From positions 450,001 to 514,000 of the forward strand of contig NC_010001.1 in the NCBI RefSeq assembly GCF_000018685.1: a stretch of 64,000 bases of DNA, read 5' to 3'. Each line of letters opens with the position of its first letter. Within the stretch, counting starts at the first letter, position 1. The position numbers were made by a program, and so were the translations under genes. This document shows, piece after piece, positions 54,005 through 63,122 of the stretch. This stretch comes from Lachnoclostridium phytofermentans ISDg (GTDB lineage: Bacteria > Bacillota > Clostridia > Lachnospirales > Lachnospiraceae). The notes under the pieces were generated by a model. The model was not told the origin of the DNA, ran no database searches, and saw only the letters and a list, made by a program, of their open reading frames with translations.

Positions 54005-54229
54005 GATAGGAAATCCTTAAAATTGTTAGTTCTAAGAGGTGGACATGTGGTACGTCCAGATTAATTTTTGTGAGTTTAAGATTAAGGAGTGGCAATTTTA
54101 AGTTGCGGATACAGCAGATATAATAAAAGTACAAAGCAAGCCTAAGGACATACGTTCTCACAAATACATAAGAAGATAGAACAAAAAAAGTTATTGGGTT
54201 TGAAACGAAAAAGAAGGAGGAATATCCTT

Positions 54230-55210
54230 ATGGGGTTAAAAAGGGATAAAAGAAAAGACGGTCGAGCCAGACCCAGTAAAGAGGTGAGAGCACGGATGAG
54301 GCATCAAAGCCGTGTGTTAATAAAAAGGAACTGGGCGCTGTACTTGTTTATATTGCCTGCATTCCTGTATTTTCTAATATTTGCGTATGCACCTATGTAT
54401 GGAGTCCAGATTGCCTTTAAGGACTTTATTGCTACAAAGGGATTTGGAGGAAGCCCTTGGGCAGACCCGATTTATAAACATTTCAAAACGTTTTTTAGTT
54501 CAGTTAATTTTTCGCAGATATTTATGAACACGATCACCCTTTCCTTATATTATATGGCAGTCAGTTTTGTGACACCAATTTTATTAGCATTAATGATTAA
54601 TGAGGTAGGGAATAAGTATTTTAAGAAAACAGTCCAAAATATTACATACATGCCATATTTCATTTCAACGGTAGTTCTTGTCGGTATGATTGATTTGTTC
54701 CTTTCAAGAAATGGATTGTTCAATCAAATAGGAGCCGCATTATTTCATTCGGAGCCGACTATGTTCTTGATGAAGGATAGCCTGTTTAATGATATTTATG
54801 TGTGGAGTGGTGTTTGGCAGGTAACCGGATATGGTGCAGTAATTTACATTGCCGCACTAAGCGGTGTTTCACCTGAACTTCATGAAGCAGCAATTATGGA
54901 TGGTGCTGGACGAATGCAGCGAATCCGACATATTAATTTACCAGCCATTATGCCAACGATTGTGGTTATGTTGATTATGACAGTTGGCGGTATCATGAAC
55001 CTTTCATTTGAAAAGGTGCTGCTGATGCAAAAGGATGGAAATATGATGGTTTCGGAAGTTATCTCTACCTATGTATATAAGTTAGGTATACAAAGAGCAC
55101 AGTACAGTTTATCCTCTGCAGTCGGGTTATTCAATAATGTAATTAACCTGATTCTATTGGTAACGGTTAATAAGATTTCAAGAAAAGTCAGCGAAAACTC
55201 ATTATGGTAG
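54230..55210 (+). CDS. ABC sugar transporter permease, LplB/YteP type
   Basis: A 326-residue permease with six predicted helices. A basic N-terminus (about 1-42) precedes the first helix (ALYLFILPAFLYFLIFAYAPMYGVQIAF). The EAA coupling loop is EAAIMDGAGRMQRIRHINLP (about 222-241), which contacts a shared MsmX-type ATPase encoded elsewhere. The SD is AGGAGG before ATG 54230; a TTG at 54194 is unlikely. It is the first gene of the importer operon. LplB/YteP proteins import oligosaccharides, often from pectin. Confidence 0.93.
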   Translation: MGLKRDKRKDGRARPSKEVRARMRHQSRVLIKRNWALYLFILPAFLYFLIFAYAPMYGVQIAFKDFIATKGFGGSPWADPIYKHFKTFFSSVNFSQIFMNTITLSLYYMAVSFVTPILLALMINEVGNKYFKKTVQNITYMPYFISTVVLVGMIDLFLSRNGLFNQIGAALFHSEPTMFLMKDSLFNDIYVWSGVWQVTGYGAVIYIAALSGVSPELHEAAIMDGAGRMQRIRHINLPAIMPTIVVMLIMTVGGIMNLSFEKVLLMQKDGNMMVSEVISTYVYKLGIQRAQYSLSSAVGLFNNVINLILLVTVNKISRKVSENSLW

Positions 55211-55225
55211 AAAGGAGGGAGATAC

Positions 55226-56137
55226 ATGAAGCGAAAGAATAAAATGAAGCAATCAAGAGGCGACAAGATTTTTGTTATCGTTAATTATACTCTCTTAACT
55301 GTAATATTACTGTTATGTCTCTACCCTCTATGGTTTGTTATGATTTCATCGGTTAGTAATCCGGACTTAGTAAATTCAGGTAAGGTTTGGTTACTTCCAA
55401 AAGAAATTAGTTTCACAGGTTACAAAAACCTTTTTCATGACAAGAGTATTATAAGAGGTTATATCAATACCTTAATTTATACAGGCGGAGGTACCATGTT
55501 AAACCTCGCGGTTACTTTACCGGCAGCTTATGCACTGTCCAGAAAAGATTTTGTAGGAAGAAAGTTTTTTACACTTATGTTCCTATTTACCATGTTTTTC
55601 TCGGGAGGGTTGATTCCGACCTTTATGACAGTAAAAAACCTAGGTTTATATAATAGTCCATGGGTAATGGTAATACTCGGTGCAACGTCAATGACGAATA
55701 TTATTATCAGCAGAACGTTTTTTATGACCAATATCCCGAATGAGCTACATGAAGCAGCACAAATAGATGGATGTGGAAACGTAAGACTCTTTCTACAGGT
55801 TGTATTGCCAATATCAACTGCAATCTGCGCGGTTATGGCATTGTTTTTTGCAGTAAACCATTGGAATGGCTATTTTACAGCATTGATTTACATACGTGAT
55901 GATCGCTATAAGCCACTTCAGATTATTATGAGAGAAGTATTAATGAGAAGTAAGTTCAATGCAGAGATGTTACAGCAAGGCGGTGATTCCGCTGGTCTAT
56001 TACAGGAGGAACTTAGAGCAGCAGAGCAAATCAAATATGCTTTAATTGTAATTGCATCTCTTCCGGTAATGGCAATTTATCCATTTATTCAAAAGTATTT
56101 TGTTAAGGGCGTAACGGTAGGTGCAGTAAAAGGGTAA
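55226..56137 (+). CDS. ABC sugar transporter permease, LplC/YtcP type
   Basis: A 303-residue permease with six helices. The conserved YPLWFVMISSVS segment lies at about 31-42, and the EAA loop is HEAAQIDGCGNVRLFLQVVLP (about 175-194). It starts 15 bp after the LplB-like gene with AAAGGAGG as SD, so the two are co-translated partners of the heterodimeric channel. No ATPase gene is present in the window, which is typical where a single MsmX-like ATPase serves many importers. Confidence 0.93.
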   Translation: MKRKNKMKQSRGDKIFVIVNYTLLTVILLLCLYPLWFVMISSVSNPDLVNSGKVWLLPKEISFTGYKNLFHDKSIIRGYINTLIYTGGGTMLNLAVTLPAAYALSRKDFVGRKFFTLMFLFTMFFSGGLIPTFMTVKNLGLYNSPWVMVILGATSMTNIIISRTFFMTNIPNELHEAAQIDGCGNVRLFLQVVLPISTAICAVMALFFAVNHWNGYFTALIYIRDDRYKPLQIIMREVLMRSKFNAEMLQQGGDSAGLLQEELRAAEQIKYALIVIASLPVMAIYPFIQKYFVKGVTVGAVKG

Positions 56138-56163
56138 CTATAAATCCGAAACTACACAAATCG

Positions 56164-56172
56164 TGATATAAT
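56164..56172 (+). promoter_or_regulatory. Extended -10 element before the solute-binding protein gene
   Basis: TG-A-TATAAT (56164-56172), 39 bp upstream of the ATG, without a clear -35. It may give the binding protein extra expression over the permeases. Confidence 0.35.
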
Positions 56173-56210
56173 TTAGCCAAGAGAAATTTATTGAAAGAGG
56201 AGGATTCATC

Positions 56211-57890
56211 ATGAAGTTTAAGAAACTTGTAGCAATGGGGCTTTGCACATGTCTAGCGGTAACTTTGTTAGCTGGATGTGGCAAAAAGAATGAGGATCAG
56301 GCAAACAATAATGTAACAGCAACTCCATCAGAGGGGCAAAGTACTCCATCCGGTGGTGATTCGGGGAAAGATGAGATGCCGGAAAATGTAAATGCAGTTG
56401 GTGTCTATCCGATTGTAAAAGAACCAATTACACTTAAGATTATGGGACGTAAGGATCCAGGAGCTACGGATTGGGGCGAACTTGAAGTATTCAAACGTTT
56501 AACAAAAATCACTAACATTAATTTTGAGTTTGAGTTATCAGAAGGTGACACCTTTGTAGAGCAGAAGAACATTGCATTAGTTGGTGGTGAATATCCAGAC
56601 TTAATTTTACGTGCAGATACCTCTTCCATCACGGATGAAGAGACTTATGGTCCACAAGGAGTTTTTCTAGACTTAACGGATTTAATCGACAAATATGCTC
56701 CCAATATTAAAGCATTATTACAGGAGCGTCCTGACATTAAAGCAGCCATTACTTCCATGGATGGTAAGATTTACGGATTACCATATGCCTTCCAGACTGC
56801 TACAACGCAAGGTCATACCGGTTTCTTTGATTCTAAGTGGATGGACAATGTTGGAATAACAAAGGTTCCGGAAACAACAGATGAATTATATGATATGTTA
56901 GTCAAGTTTAAAGAAATGGATGCAAACGGAAATGGTGATCTAAATGACGAGATTCCATTTAGTTGTTCCGGATTAAATACAACAATTCGTCGTCTTTTAA
57001 TCCCTGCATTTACAGGTACAGCAGAAGGCTTAGGATTTGATATTAAAAATGGTGAAGTAGTATATGCGCCAGCTCTACCAGAGTATAAAGAGTTTTTAAT
57101 TTATACAAACAAGCTTTATAGTGAAGGGTTACTTGATCCAGAGTTTTCAACACAGACAAGTCAACAATGGCAGGCTAAAGTAAAAGCGGGAATGTGCGGC
57201 GTATACTCCGCTTCTCCAACCTTACTTGATCCGGAAGTGACAATAACACAGCAGTTATCACTACCTCCATTAACCAGCAGTACCAATGACAAAAAAGTTG
57301 TAATCCAGCCAGATAACTTATATCCGGCGAGAGGATTTATCACAGACAAATGTAAAGACCCAGTAGCAGCAATCCGCTTACTTGACATGTTCTATGCAAC
57401 GCCTGAAAATGCGGTTGAGGGCTTCTCTGGACAGACCTTATTCCTTGGCTGGGAGGGCGAGCATTGGGAATACACAAATGGCATGAAAGATTTTTATCGC
57501 TGGATCGATCCAATCACTGGTTTTGGAGATATCAACAAATCCATCTCTGTAAATATGGAATTACCGGGTTACTTAAACTTCACTGCAGGTCCTGCCGGAA
57601 ATCCTTTGATGGAGATGAAGGTAGAACAAGTGAATAATATGCAGAAACCTTATTATACGACTGCTTACCCTATCAATGCCAGATTTACAGCAGATGAGTC
57701 TGAGCGCGGTAATGTAATCGAAAATGATTTATATACCTATGTAACAATGATGACAACCAAGTTTATCATTGGTGAAGTAAGTATTGATAAGTTTGATGAA
57801 TATATTGACACTTTAAATAAAACAGGTCTTCCAGAGCTATTAGAAATCAAGAGAGCAGCTTTAGCAAGATGGAATGAGGCTATGAACTAA
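56211..57890 (+). CDS. ABC transporter solute-binding lipoprotein (LplA/YtcQ type)
   Basis: A 559-residue lipoprotein. The signal peptide ends in a lipobox LLAGC with the lipidated Cys at 23, followed by a Lys/Asn/Ser/Gly linker (24-60). The mature part is the large extracellular solute-binding family 1 fold, with ITLKIMGRKDPGATDWGE at about 71 and LPYAFQTATTQGHTGFFDSKW at about 187. At this size it belongs to the YtcQ/LplA group that binds oligosaccharides. The SD is AGAGGAGG. It is the receptor for the permeases upstream, and a terminator follows directly. Confidence 0.93.
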   Translation: MKFKKLVAMGLCTCLAVTLLAGCGKKNEDQANNNVTATPSEGQSTPSGGDSGKDEMPENVNAVGVYPIVKEPITLKIMGRKDPGATDWGELEVFKRLTKITNINFEFELSEGDTFVEQKNIALVGGEYPDLILRADTSSITDEETYGPQGVFLDLTDLIDKYAPNIKALLQERPDIKAAITSMDGKIYGLPYAFQTATTQGHTGFFDSKWMDNVGITKVPETTDELYDMLVKFKEMDANGNGDLNDEIPFSCSGLNTTIRRLLIPAFTGTAEGLGFDIKNGEVVYAPALPEYKEFLIYTNKLYSEGLLDPEFSTQTSQQWQAKVKAGMCGVYSASPTLLDPEVTITQQLSLPPLTSSTNDKKVVIQPDNLYPARGFITDKCKDPVAAIRLLDMFYATPENAVEGFSGQTLFLGWEGEHWEYTNGMKDFYRWIDPITGFGDINKSISVNMELPGYLNFTAGPAGNPLMEMKVEQVNNMQKPYYTTAYPINARFTADESERGNVIENDLYTYVTMMTTKFIIGEVSIDKFDEYIDTLNKTGLPELLEIKRAALARWNEAMN

Positions 57891-57901
57891 AAAATTAAGA
57901 T

Positions 57902-57957
57902 AAGGCTGCTGTGAAATGAAATTGTATGTAGGAAGTTCATTTGTCAGCAGCCTTTTT
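57902..57957 (+). terminator. Internal terminator after the solute-binding protein gene
   Basis: AAGGCTGCTG/CAGCAGCCTT with an inner AAATGAA/TTCATTT and a T5 run. It reduces read-through into the beta-helix gene that starts 14 bp later. Confidence 0.9.
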
Positions 57958-57970
57958 AAGAGGTTAAATA

Positions 57971-59302
57971 ATGCAAAAAGAGAAGACATCCTTTGAGACA
58001 GACTTTAGTAGATTCGGAATACTAGATGGCTCTGTCTCGGCAGATACTGCATTGGAAGAGATGCTTTCAGATGAGACAATTCGAGTAATCCATGCGTATA
58101 CGCCACTTAATTTTACAAAAAGGCATCTTATAAAACGTAGTAATATTACCTTTGATTTTCATGGGAATATGGTAACCGCGATAGGGATAGAACATGCAAA
58201 TCATAACGATCCCTTCTCTGCGCTGTTTCATATTACCGGAGAGAGGCTGAGTGATATAAGAAGCGTCAGTTTATCTCATCCGTTACAGGAACTCTATGAT
58301 ATTTTTGAAGTGGATGATTCCGACCAATTTGAACTGGATTCTTGGTGGATTGTCACTTGCAATGCGTTATGCGGAAGAGAAGAAAAAGAAATTGATAAGA
58401 TGCTTCAGGTAACAGAAATCATTGATAAGACTCATGTTCGGTTTAACTATAAGATGGGATGGCCCTTTGAAGCGGGTAGGGTATTAACTTACCAAAAAGT
58501 AAAGCCCATTTTTGATGTTTCGGTTAATAATATGAGGTTTACTGGAAACCAAGAAGGAGAGGAAACAGGTGTTGAACCTCTTGCCTATGAATATGCAGTT
58601 AATTGTAATGCTAGTAATATTCATGCAAGGTTTACCTATTGGCCAGTAATATTACGAAGGCATAACACAGGCTATGTGACGGAAAGGTGCTCTTTACATA
58701 ATCCCATCGAGGTGGTGGTAGGGGGGACTGGTTATCTGACACAGCAAATACATTGTCTATATGGAAAGGTTAGAGATTGTGAAGCAAGCAATGCAAGGCA
58801 CCTAAACGACTTTACGGGTAGTGCATACTGCATGGTGGAGAACTGCCATGGTGACGGTGATTTCCATGGTGCCTTTGTTACTCATGGACAATTTGAGCAC
58901 GACCTTACCTATACTGGGAACTCTGGCTTGCTATCATTTGCAAACAGTGGACCTACTTGGGGATCCAGCGCAAAAAGAATTACGGTGATACGCCATGTGG
59001 GTTGCTGGGGACTGGCTTTTGCAAAGGTAAGTGATTTAACACTACAGGATGTGGTAATTCAAAAGACAGAAAAATATGAGGAATGCGGAAATCTTCTGTT
59101 AAACGCAGACGGACTTCAGGTGAGAGGATGTACGGCAGAACGCTTAGTCCTGACACAGCGTTCCAATCGTTCCAAACGCCCTGTTGTTATTGAGAACAGT
59201 TATTTTACGGAAGGTGTTGAGATAACAAAGACAGGAGAGGCAGCAGTGAAAACTAAGATTAGAATTATAAATACAATAGACAAAGATGGAAAGGAATGTT
59301 GA
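57971..59302 (+). CDS. Cytosolic right-handed beta-helix protein, paralogue of the Tat-exported one
   Basis: A 443-residue protein without any signal peptide. It aligns with residues ~135-590 of the Tat beta-helix protein at 44649. Shared blocks are FGI.DGS..AD.AL (about 10), the NHNDPFSALFHI region (about 77), VEPLAYEYAVNCNASNIHA (about 198), and GGTGYLTQQIHCLYG, RHLNDFTGSAYCMVENCH and GAFVTHGQFEHDLTYTGNSG (about 253-330). The beta-helix and the conserved His/Asp/Glu set suggest that both act on the same kind of glycan linkage. Its cytosolic location and place after the importer suggest that it handles imported oligosaccharides. AAGAGG is the SD, and the gene lies immediately after a terminator. 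Confidence 0.85.
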   Translation: MQKEKTSFETDFSRFGILDGSVSADTALEEMLSDETIRVIHAYTPLNFTKRHLIKRSNITFDFHGNMVTAIGIEHANHNDPFSALFHITGERLSDIRSVSLSHPLQELYDIFEVDDSDQFELDSWWIVTCNALCGREEKEIDKMLQVTEIIDKTHVRFNYKMGWPFEAGRVLTYQKVKPIFDVSVNNMRFTGNQEGEETGVEPLAYEYAVNCNASNIHARFTYWPVILRRHNTGYVTERCSLHNPIEVVVGGTGYLTQQIHCLYGKVRDCEASNARHLNDFTGSAYCMVENCHGDGDFHGAFVTHGQFEHDLTYTGNSGLLSFANSGPTWGSSAKRITVIRHVGCWGLAFAKVSDLTLQDVVIQKTEKYEECGNLLLNADGLQVRGCTAERLVLTQRSNRSKRPVVIENSYFTEGVEITKTGEAAVKTKIRIINTIDKDGKEC

Positions 59303-59377
59303 AAAAATCGCGATTCAACATTCTATGATTAATTGAGACCAGAGTAGTTTCAGTTTAACTAGCGCGTCGCAACGCGC
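59294..59377 (+). repeat. Two hairpins between the beta-helix and dehydrogenase genes
   Basis: GAATGTTGAA/TTCAACATTC (59294-59323) overlaps the beta-helix stop codon. GCGCGT-CGCA-ACGCGC (59362-59377) is a rare GC-rich stem 14 bp before the next start codon. Confidence 0.7.
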
Positions 59378-59391
59378 AGATAGGTACTCAT

Positions 59392-60393
59392 ATGTTAAAT
59401 ATATTGGTTACGATCCCAACATTAAGTGCAGTATTCCCAACATTTTTTGATGATAAGCGAAAGAGAGAACTTGAAAGCATCGGTAATGTTATCTGGAATG
59501 TTTCTGACAAGCAATTTTCAAAAGAGGAATTTACGGAAAAATTAAAAGACATCGATATTTGTGTAACAGGCTGGGGAACTCCTGTGATGGAGGAAGAAGT
59601 ATTAACCTACGCGAATCGTCTTCGATTTATCGCTCATACCGGTGGTTCCGTAAAACCTTATGTAACGGATGCTTGCTATGAGAGGGGAATTCGTGTAGTT
59701 AGTGGTAACTCAGTTTTTGCAGAAAGCGTTGCAGAAGGTGTAATAGCCTATGCTCTTTCTTCCTTAAGAGATATTCCGAGATTTTCTTATGAGCTTAAGC
59801 AGGGAATATGGCCAGCCCAATTTTATAATCGTGGGTTATTGGAACGAAAGGTTGGCATTGTTGGTTATGGAATGATTGCCCGCTATGTAGTATCGATGCT
59901 AAAACCATTTCATTGTGGGATAAAAGTATATTCCCGCCATATTGCTAACGAAGAGTTAGAGCAGCATCAGATGGAAAAGGCTACCTTGGATGAGATTTTC
60001 AGTACTTGTGATATTATCTCTATTCATAGTGGGATGACACCGGAGAATCACCACCTAATAACAGAAGAACTATTAAATCAAATGAAACCTGGAGCCCTAT
60101 TAATCAATACAGCAAGAGGAGCTATTATTGACGAAGAAGCATTAATTAAAGTTTTAGATAAGAAGGAGATTTATGCAGCTCTTGATGTCTATGAAACAGA
60201 GCCATTGCCTTCTGACCATCCTTTACTAGAGTGTGAAAATGCTTTACTGCTTCCTCACATGGGAGGGCCGACCATTGACCGCAGATTGTCTGTAACTTCC
60301 TCTGTGATTACGGATATTCATAATTTTATAGATGAGAAGCCTCTCCTCTGTGAGATAAGCGCGTCATATGCCGCAAAGATGTCAATGTATTAA
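59392..60393 (+). CDS. D-isomer-specific 2-hydroxyacid dehydrogenase family protein
   Basis: A 333-residue NAD-dependent dehydrogenase. The Rossmann motif is VGIVGYGMIARYV (about 153-165). The substrate-binding region includes HTGGSVKP (about 83), the catalytic Arg is in LLINTARGAIID (about 236-247), the Glu is in VYETEPLPSDHPL (about 264) and the His is in LLPHMGGPT (about 283). It reduces or oxidises a 2-keto/2-hydroxy acid. In this locus the substrate is probably a sugar-acid intermediate rather than a biosynthetic one. The SD is weak (AGGT), with a GC-rich hairpin just upstream, so translation may be damped. Confidence 0.92.
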   Translation: MLNILVTIPTLSAVFPTFFDDKRKRELESIGNVIWNVSDKQFSKEEFTEKLKDIDICVTGWGTPVMEEEVLTYANRLRFIAHTGGSVKPYVTDACYERGIRVVSGNSVFAESVAEGVIAYALSSLRDIPRFSYELKQGIWPAQFYNRGLLERKVGIVGYGMIARYVVSMLKPFHCGIKVYSRHIANEELEQHQMEKATLDEIFSTCDIISIHSGMTPENHHLITEELLNQMKPGALLINTARGAIIDEEALIKVLDKKEIYAALDVYETEPLPSDHPLLECENALLLPHMGGPTIDRRLSVTSSVITDIHNFIDEKPLLCEISASYAAKMSMY

Positions 60394-60531
60394 AAATTTG
60401 ACTGGATTTATATAGGAATTTAAAAGAAAGGATCAAACTATTCAGCTTTAAGGCCACTATTTTATAGTTAGCTTACAGTAACTTATTAGTTATGGTTACA
60501 TAGAAAATTCTGAATAGGAAAAGGATGAAAG

Positions 60532-61797
60532 ATGGAAAAAATTAAACTAGCATTAGTAGGGGCAGGAGAGCGTGGTCAGAATAGCTATGCACCTTATGCA
60601 AAATTGCATGGCTATGAGATAGAGTTCGTCGCAGTAGCGGAGCCGGATTTCGGTAGAAGAGAACAGTTTTGTAAGGATTATGGTGTATCGAAGGAGCATG
60701 CATATGAAAGTGCAGAGGACTTCTTATCCCAAGGAAAAATCGCCGATGCAGTTCTTATTTGTACACAGGATAAAGACCATTTTGATTATGCCTGCACAGC
60801 AATCCATTTAGGGTATGATATATTATTAGAAAAACCAATATCACCAGATCCTCTTGAATGTATCCAATTAGAGGAGCTTGCGGTGAAACATGGGACGACA
60901 ATTGTAGTATGCCATGTTATGCGTTATACCAAATTTTATAGAAAAATAAAAGAAATTATGGAGTCCGGTGTGATAGGAGATGTGGTATCCATTACTCATA
61001 CCGAAAATGTGGCTTATTGGCACTATGCACATAGTTATGTAAGAGGAAACTGGCATAGAAGAGAGGATTCCTCTCCAATGATACTTGCAAAATGCTGTCA
61101 TGATATGGATATCTTAGCATGGCTGTTAGACAGTCGTTGTAAGAGTATCTCTTCCTATGGGGATTTAACTTATTTTAAAGAAGAAAATGCTCCGGTTGGC
61201 TCACCAAAACGATGTATGGATGGGTGCCCGCATAGTTCTACCTGTCCATATTATGCACCAAAGATTTATCTTACTGAGGATACGAAATGGCCTACCTCTT
61301 GTCTTGGAACAGATACCAGCTATGAGGCCAGAAAGAAAGCTTTGCAGGAAGGACCTTATGGCGTTTGTGTATTTCATAATGACAACGATGTTGTGGACCA
61401 TCAGGTGGCATCTATCTTATTTGAAAATGGAGTAACGGTTGCATTTACCATGTGTGCCTTCTCTAATGCTTGCGATAGAACAATAAAGTTCATGGGAACA
61501 AAGGGTGAGATTCGTGCCAGTATGGAAAAGAATACAATTGAAGTAACTGAGTTTGGTCAGGGAATCATGACAGGAACAACAAATGTATATACTCTGATTC
61601 CTGGGGATACCGGTCATAGTGGCGGTGATGAAGGAATTATGGAAGAGTTCGTTTCCATTCTAAAAGGAGTTAGAAAGAATACCAATACAATTTCACAGTC
61701 CGTTCATAGCCATATCATGGCGTTTGCAGCAGAGGAATCAAGACTTCAGGGGAAGACAATAGAGATTGTAGATTATGAAAAAAAATTCAGATCATAA
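60532..61797 (+). CDS. Gfo/Idh/MocA-family oxidoreductase with a Cys-rich insertion
   Basis: A 421-residue NAD(P)-dependent sugar oxidoreductase. Its Rossmann motif is LALVGAGERGQNSY (about 5-18), then ILLEKPISPDP (about 103-113; EKP motif), VCHVMRYTKFY (about 127) and the conserved HDMDILAW with the catalytic His (about 187-194). An insertion at about 223-245 reads CMDGCPHSSTCPYYAP and carries three Cys, a possible metal or structural site found in a subgroup from polysaccharide loci. The SD is AAAGGA. Its last codons and stop are tandemly repeated downstream. Confidence 0.9.
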   Translation: MEKIKLALVGAGERGQNSYAPYAKLHGYEIEFVAVAEPDFGRREQFCKDYGVSKEHAYESAEDFLSQGKIADAVLICTQDKDHFDYACTAIHLGYDILLEKPISPDPLECIQLEELAVKHGTTIVVCHVMRYTKFYRKIKEIMESGVIGDVVSITHTENVAYWHYAHSYVRGNWHRREDSSPMILAKCCHDMDILAWLLDSRCKSISSYGDLTYFKEENAPVGSPKRCMDGCPHSSTCPYYAPKIYLTEDTKWPTSCLGTDTSYEARKKALQEGPYGVCVFHNDNDVVDHQVASILFENGVTVAFTMCAFSNACDRTIKFMGTKGEIRASMEKNTIEVTEFGQGIMTGTTNVYTLIPGDTGHSGGDEGIMEEFVSILKGVRKNTNTISQSVHSHIMAFAAEESRLQGKTIEIVDYEKKFRS

Positions 61798-61851
61798 AAG
61801 AATTCAGATCATAAAAAATTTTAGATTATAAAAGAATTCAGATCATAAAGG
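61784..61851 (+). repeat. Four tandem copies of a 17-bp unit containing the upstream gene's stop
   Basis: AATTCAGATCATAAAAG occurs at 61784-61800 and, with changes, at 61801-61817, 61818-61834 and 61835-61851. The first copy encodes the last codons and TAA of the oxidoreductase gene. The array ends 14 bp before the acetyltransferase start. Confidence 0.9.
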
Positions 61852-61865
61852 AATTAGGAGAAGTC

Positions 61866-63032
61866 ATGGAATATAAAACGGGAAACGGCTATCCCATCGA
61901 GAAGTTCATTGAATTTGGCAATGAAGTATTTGGAGATGAGGTTTTACCTGGTGGTTTTGAATGTTTACTTCCAAAGTTAAAGAAGGATACGGAATTACCG
62001 AAGCATTTTCGCGTGATAGAAGAGGAGGGGGAGTTAAAGGCGATGTTACTCTCCCTGCCACTAACCCTCAATGTGTATGATCAAATGCTATCCATCCGAT
62101 ACATAGGTCTCGTGGCTGTTCATGAAAGTGCCAGAGGCAAGGGATATATGACTTTTTTAATGGAGCAAGTGATCAAGGAAATGAAGGAAGAAAAAACAAT
62201 GCTTAGTGTTCTTGGTGGCCAGCGACAGCGTTATGAATACTTTGGATATGAACCGGCTGGTTTGGAATTTCATTGTGCAGTGAACAAAACAAATCTAAAG
62301 CATAGCATGTTATCAAAGCCGATGGATAGCGGTATTACAATTGATTTATTAAAACAAGAATCAGTAGAAGTTGGTCAAGCTTATAAACTTTTTATGTGCA
62401 TACCAGTAAGGACATTACGGGAAGAGGATTCCTTTTATGAACTCTTGCAGTCATGGAGAAGTACTCCCTATGTCATCTATAAAGATGGAGATTTTAAAGG
62501 ATATCTTAGTGTCAGTGTAGAAGGAGAAACAGGACAGATAAGGGAACTGTATCGGAAGGATGATTCCGTGTCTATTACCGATATTTGTTATTTATGTATG
62601 GAGAAATGTAAGGTAGAAAAATTGGAATTTGCATTATCCCTGCCAGAAATAAAAAAGGATAAGGAATTACAAAATCTTTGTGAAACCTATGAAATTACAT
62701 GTAACCATTCGTTTTGCGTCTTTGATTTTGAGGCAGTTATTAAGGCTTATCTTCCTTTCTTATCGCAAACAAACACAGTACTAGAGGGAGAAGCTAGATT
62801 CTATATTGAGGATGAACTATATACCATTTGTGTTGACGAAGGCTACCAAACGGTAAGAAGGGAAAGTACACTTCGGGATGTGAAGTTAAAAGATGTTCCG
62901 TCCTACACCCATAAAGAAGCTGTGAGGTTATTGTTCACACCGCTTTCATCATTACAGGGGAATGAAAATTCAGAAGAACTACGCAAGTGGTTTCCGTTGC
63001 CTCTTTACTTATCGATTTTGGATGCATGCTAA
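61866..63032 (+). CDS. GNAT-family N-acetyltransferase, Eis-like
   Basis: A 388-residue protein. The N-terminal GNAT domain has the acetyl-CoA-binding loop VAVHESARGKGYMTFLM (about 79-95) and the YFGYEPAG segment (about 121). A second GNAT-like half follows, and then a C-terminal domain (about 285-388) resembling the sterol-carrier fold of Eis proteins. It acetylates an amine on an unknown acceptor. Substrates of bacterial Eis-like enzymes include aminoglycosides and peptides, but a sugar-locus role is possible here. It lies 68 bp after the oxidoreductase and 90 bp before the tat genes. The SD is AGGAG. Confidence 0.85.
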   Translation: MEYKTGNGYPIEKFIEFGNEVFGDEVLPGGFECLLPKLKKDTELPKHFRVIEEEGELKAMLLSLPLTLNVYDQMLSIRYIGLVAVHESARGKGYMTFLMEQVIKEMKEEKTMLSVLGGQRQRYEYFGYEPAGLEFHCAVNKTNLKHSMLSKPMDSGITIDLLKQESVEVGQAYKLFMCIPVRTLREEDSFYELLQSWRSTPYVIYKDGDFKGYLSVSVEGETGQIRELYRKDDSVSITDICYLCMEKCKVEKLEFALSLPEIKKDKELQNLCETYEITCNHSFCVFDFEAVIKAYLPFLSQTNTVLEGEARFYIEDELYTICVDEGYQTVRRESTLRDVKLKDVPSYTHKEAVRLLFTPLSSLQGNENSEELRKWFPLPLYLSILDAC

Positions 63033-63122
63033 TTTCTGGATGACGGTAGTGGAATAGCGGTAGCATGCGAAACAACTCATTATACCTAATAGTACAAAAA
63101 AAGAGGCGGTTAGGAGGTAAGC

